Notes under the pieces: model-generated
Told to the model about the DNA's origin: nothing
The model's input: only the letters and a program-made list of their open reading frames with translations
Databases searched by the model: none
Translations under genes and position numbers: made by a program
Shown here: positions 61,235-64,000 of the stretch, piece after piece
How the letters are laid out: every line of letters starts with the position of its first letter
Position numbering within the stretch: position 1 is the first letter of the stretch
Assembly (NCBI RefSeq): GCF_000956535.1
Contig: NZ_JYIY01000075.1
Location: forward strand, 62,001-126,000
DNA: 64,000 bases
Reading direction: 5' to 3'
DNA from: Microbacterium ginsengisoli
GTDB taxonomy: Bacteria; Actinomycetota; Actinomycetes; Actinomycetales; Microbacteriaceae

Positions 61235-62082
61235 CCGAGTTCATGCGCATCGGGGCGCCCGGTGCCGAGATCCCCGTGCTCCGGCACGAGGGGGCGCACT
61301 ACGACCTGCGCCCGCTCACGCACGACATCGACGGCGCGTTCCTCGCCGCCGACGGGCTGCGGCGAGCCCGCGACGCCGCGCGCGGCGGCGGACTCGAGCG
61401 CATCGATCTGACGGGTGCGCGCATCGGAGCCCCGGTCGCGACCCCCGGGAAGGTCGTGTGCATCGGGCTAAACTACCGCGACCACGCCGAGGAGACCGGC
61501 GCCGCGATCCCGCAGGAGCCCGTCGTGTTCATGAAGGACCCGGGCACCGTCGTCGGCCCGTTCGACGAGGTCCTGATCCCCCGCGGGTCGCGCAAGACCG
61601 ACTGGGAGGTCGAGCTCGCCGTCGTCATCGGCACGACCGCGCGTTACCTCGCGAGCGACGAGGAGGCGGCGGCATCCATCGCCGGCTACGCGATCTCGAA
61701 CGACGTGTCCGAGCGCGAGTTCCAGCTCGAGCGCGGGGGACAGTGGGACAAGGGGAAGAGCTGCGAGAGCTTCAACCCACTCGGTCCGTGGCTGGTGCCC
61801 GCCGATGAGGTAGCGGACCCGCAGGACCTCGGGATGCGGCTGTCGGTCAACGGAGAGCAGCGCCAGAACGGGTCGACCTCGACGATGATCTTCGGCGTGC
61901 TCGAGGTGGTGCGCTACCTCTCGCAGTTCATGGTGCTGCGGCCGGGTGACGTCGTGAACACGGGCACCCCGGCGGGGGTGGCACTGGGCATGCCGACCCC
62001 GGTCTACCTGGCCCCCGGCGATCGGGTCGAGCTCAGCATCGACGGTCTGGGCACGGCGCGCCAGCTGTGCGTGGCGGCATGA
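61231..62082 (+). CDS. FAH-family 2,4-diketo-3-deoxy-L-fuconate/rhamnonate hydrolase-like
   Basis: 283 residues. KVVCIGLNYRDHAEETG, FMKDPGTVVGP and DWEVELAVVIG (Glu126, Glu128 as metal ligands) followed by ISNDVSEREFQLERGGQWDKGKSCESFNPLGPWLV fit the diketo-acid hydrolases of oxidative deoxysugar pathways. It would cleave 2,4-diketo-3-deoxy-L-fuconate to pyruvate and L-lactate. GTG 61231 and ATG 62079 overlaps place it between lactonase and SDR genes. Confidence 0.88.
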   Translation: MTEFMRIGAPGAEIPVLRHEGAHYDLRPLTHDIDGAFLAADGLRRARDAARGGGLERIDLTGARIGAPVATPGKVVCIGLNYRDHAEETGAAIPQEPVVFMKDPGTVVGPFDEVLIPRGSRKTDWEVELAVVIGTTARYLASDEEAAASIAGYAISNDVSEREFQLERGGQWDKGKSCESFNPLGPWLVPADEVADPQDLGMRLSVNGEQRQNGSTSTMIFGVLEVVRYLSQFMVLRPGDVVNTGTPAGVALGMPTPVYLAPGDRVELSIDGLGTARQLCVAA

Positions 62083-62837
62083 GCGCCGGCGCCTGGCGGG
62101 GTGTGCGCGCGATCGTCACCGGCGGCGCCTCGGGCATCGGACGCGCCACCGTCGAGGCCCTGCAGGACGCCGGCGCCACGGTCGGCGTGCTCGACCTCGC
62201 CGTCGACGACCTGCCGGGCGCGGCGATCGGCGCATCCGCCGACCTGCGCTCGCGGACATCGGTCGCCGCGGCCATCGATGCGCTCGCCACGACGCTCGGC
62301 GGAGTGGACGTGCTCGTGAACAACGCGGGGATCAGCGCGATCGGCACGGTCGAGGAGAACGACGACGACGAATGGGCGCGCGTGCTCGACGTGAACGTCA
62401 TCGGCATGGCGCGCGCGTCGGCCGCCGCGCTGCCGTGGCTGCGGCGCTCGGAGCGCGCGGCGATCGTGAACGTGTGCTCGATCGCCGCGCGCAACGGCCT
62501 GCCTCAGCGCGCGCTCTACAGCGCCTCGAAAGGCGCGGTGTACGCGCTCACCCTGGCGATGGCGACCGACCACATCCGCGAGGGGGTGCGCGTCAACTGC
62601 GTGTGCCCCGGCACCGTCGCCACGCCGTTCGTCGATCGGATGCTGCAGAACTTCCCCGACCCCGTCGCCGAGCGAGCGGCCCTCGACGCGCGCCAGGCCA
62701 CCGGTCGCATGGTCACGCCCGCCGAGGTCGCGGCGGCGATCCTCTACCTCGCCCACCCGGCATCCGGGTCGACGACCGGCACGGCGCTCGACGTCGACGG
62801 CGGCGTCACCCACCTGCGCATGCGGCCGACCCCCTGA
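62079..62837 (+). CDS. SDR dehydrogenase, 2-keto-3-deoxy-L-fuconate dehydrogenase-like
   Basis: 252 residues. TGGASGIG (14-21), NNAG (81-84), Ser134, Tyr147 and Lys151 (YSASK). The Asp in VLDLAVDDLP favours NAD+. It is expected to oxidise the C4 hydroxyl of the 2-keto-3-deoxy acid, giving the diketo acid used by the FAH hydrolase. Terminal gene of the four-gene operon; only 39 bases separate it from the ClC gene. Confidence 0.88.
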   Translation: MSAGAWRGVRAIVTGGASGIGRATVEALQDAGATVGVLDLAVDDLPGAAIGASADLRSRTSVAAAIDALATTLGGVDVLVNNAGISAIGTVEENDDDEWARVLDVNVIGMARASAAALPWLRRSERAAIVNVCSIAARNGLPQRALYSASKGAVYALTLAMATDHIREGVRVNCVCPGTVATPFVDRMLQNFPDPVAERAALDARQATGRMVTPAEVAAAILYLAHPASGSTTGTALDVDGGVTHLRMRPTP

Positions 62838-62876
62838 GCGCCGGGCACGCGTCGCCGGGTGCGCTAACGTGACGGC

Positions 62877-64000
62877 GTGACATCCGCCGCCCGCGCCCTG
62901 CCCGCGCGACGTCTGCCGGCACTGCTCACGCTGCTGCGACTGGGGCTTGCGACCCTCGTGGTCGGGGTGGCCACGGGGCTCGCGGTGCTGCTGCTGGTGT
63001 CGATCCTCCACGTGATCGAGCATGCGGTGTGGGGCCACGAGGAGGGGCCGTTCCTCGACGGACTCGCATATCCGGCCGTGTGGTGGCTGCCGCTTGTGAG
63101 CGTCACCGCGGCGGGAGTGATTGCCGGAACCGGCTGGTACCTGGTGCGACGACTCGGTCGCCGCATCGCCAGCGTCGAGGAGGGCGTCGCCGGCACGCCC
63201 ATGCCGTGGTGGGAGACGCTCGTCGACACGGTGCTGCAGGTGGCATCCGTGGGTCTCGGTGCCTCCATCGGCAAGGAGGTCGCCCCGCGCGAGCTCTCGG
63301 CCATGGCGGGCTCGAAGATCGTGCGGTGGTTCGGACTCGATGCCCGCTGGCGCCGCATCCTCATCGCCTCAGCCGCCGGCGCGGGCCTCGCCGCCGTCTA
63401 CAACGTGCCGCTCGGCGGGGCGCTGTTCGCGGTCGAGATCCTGCTGGCCCAGTTCAGCATCGGTGCGGCGGTGACGGCGCTCTCGGTCAGCGCCATCGCG
63501 ACGCTCGTCGCGCGCCCGCTGGTGCCCGACGAGTCGCTCTACCACGTGGCATCCGTCGAGGTGAATGCGTCCCTCATCGTCGCCGCGATCATCATCGGCC
63601 CCCTCATGGGTCTCGGTGCCACCGGGTTCGCCGCGACCACCAAGCGGCTCTCCGGGCTGCGGCCCACCGGTTGGAGGCTGCTCGTCGCGCTTCCGGTCGT
63701 CTTCGCCGCCGTCGGTGCCGTCGGCATCGTGTTCCCGCTGATACTCGGCAACGGGCGTGCGCTCGCGACCGCCGGCTTCGACCTGTCGCAGCCCGCACTG
63801 CTGCTGCTCGTGCTCGCCGTGCTCAAGTACGTCGCCACCTCGGTCTCGCTGGGCTCGGGCGCGATCGGCGGCACCCTGCAGCCCTCCGTCGCGATCGGTG
63901 CGGCGCTCGGAGCGGCGGCCGCGGCCGGATGGGCGTTCATCTGGCCGGGCGCCGACGGCACGGCGCTCGCGATCGTCGCGGCGGCCGCCTTCCTCGCCTC
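62877..64000 (+). CDS. ClC-family chloride channel/transporter (3' partial)
   Basis: 374 complete codons are visible, open to the right edge. Multi-spanning membrane protein; SVGLGASIGKEVAPRE corresponds to the GKExP anion-pathway motif, and SLGSGAIGGTLQPSVAIGAALG to the GxFxP motif. The first motif (GSGIP) is not recognisable, so gating details may differ. GTG 62877 lies six bases after TAACGT, an apparent leaderless start, and earlier codons overlap nothing useful. Transport of Cl- or F- cannot be decided from this part. Confidence 0.9.
   Translation, partial: MTSAARALPARRLPALLTLLRLGLATLVVGVATGLAVLLLVSILHVIEHAVWGHEEGPFLDGLAYPAVWWLPLVSVTAAGVIAGTGWYLVRRLGRRIASVEEGVAGTPMPWWETLVDTVLQVASVGLGASIGKEVAPRELSAMAGSKIVRWFGLDARWRRILIASAAGAGLAAVYNVPLGGALFAVEILLAQFSIGAAVTALSVSAIATLVARPLVPDESLYHVASVEVNASLIVAAIIIGPLMGLGATGFAATTKRLSGLRPTGWRLLVALPVVFAAVGAVGIVFPLILGNGRALATAGFDLSQPALLLLVLAVLKYVATSVSLGSGAIGGTLQPSVAIGAALGAAAAAGWAFIWPGADGTALAIVAAAAFLA

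Overview
The window is about 70% G+C, densely packed, and full of leaderless promoters (TAnnnT, 6-7 bases, then RTG) and ATGA/GTGA gene overlaps. It also carries a very frequent word, GGATGCCGC/GCGGCATCC. All of this fits a Gram-positive actinobacterium of the Microbacteriaceae, most likely Microbacterium. The family assignment is inferred from style and gene content, as no rRNA gene is present. I saw no insertion sequence, integrase, phage gene or CRISPR array.

Layout. 1-1.6 kb: 3' end of a secreted M23 peptidase gene, then tRNA-Thr(GGT) and tRNA-Met(CAT). 1.6-8.1 kb: housekeeping and accessory genes, including a CaCA-type cation exchanger behind a yybP-ykoY (Mn2+) riboswitch, a MmyB-type regulator divergent from an NAD-dependent reductase, and a membrane-anchored esterase. 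8.3-16.1 kb: two xylose/ribose-type ABC importers with single-domain ATPases; the second sits behind a ROK repressor gene. 16.2-21.5 kb: aldo/keto reductase, an ADH-MFS-cupin-DUF2255 operon and a second MmyB-type regulator. Near-identical 20-bp sites lie in front of the operon and of the regulator gene.

21.5-41.5 kb: a large inositol-type catabolic region. It has a HutC-type GntR regulator, a complete iolC-aldolase-iolA-iolB-iolD-iolE-iolG operon extended by a transaldolase-like and a hydroxypyruvate-isomerase-like gene, an ABC importer (SBP-permease-ATPase), three more Gfo/Idh/MocA dehydrogenases, a second IolE-like protein and a LacI regulator. A 13-bp operator-like motif (WTTGTnnnnACAW) recurs six times, only at the promoters of this region, and mostly sits on -10 boxes.

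41.5-62.8 kb: a sugar-acid region. It holds a KduD-like SDR/KDPG aldolase/KDG kinase/Zn-ADH operon, a CUT1 importer without its own ATPase, and a mutarotase. These are followed by two divergent operons that together resemble the oxidative L-fucose/D-arabinose route: aldose 1-dehydrogenase, lactonase, enolase-superfamily dehydratase, SDR, diketo-acid hydrolase, KDA dehydratase-like FAH protein and a ketoglutarate-semialdehyde dehydrogenase-like enzyme. Embedded in the long minus-strand operon is an unusual trio: a CoA-transferase, a substrate-binding-protein fold without a signal peptide, and an enoyl-CoA hydratase. A FadR-type regulator closes that operon, and a shared TCACATGTWWGAWC site marks two of the promoter regions. 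62.9 kb to the end: 5' part of a ClC chloride channel gene.
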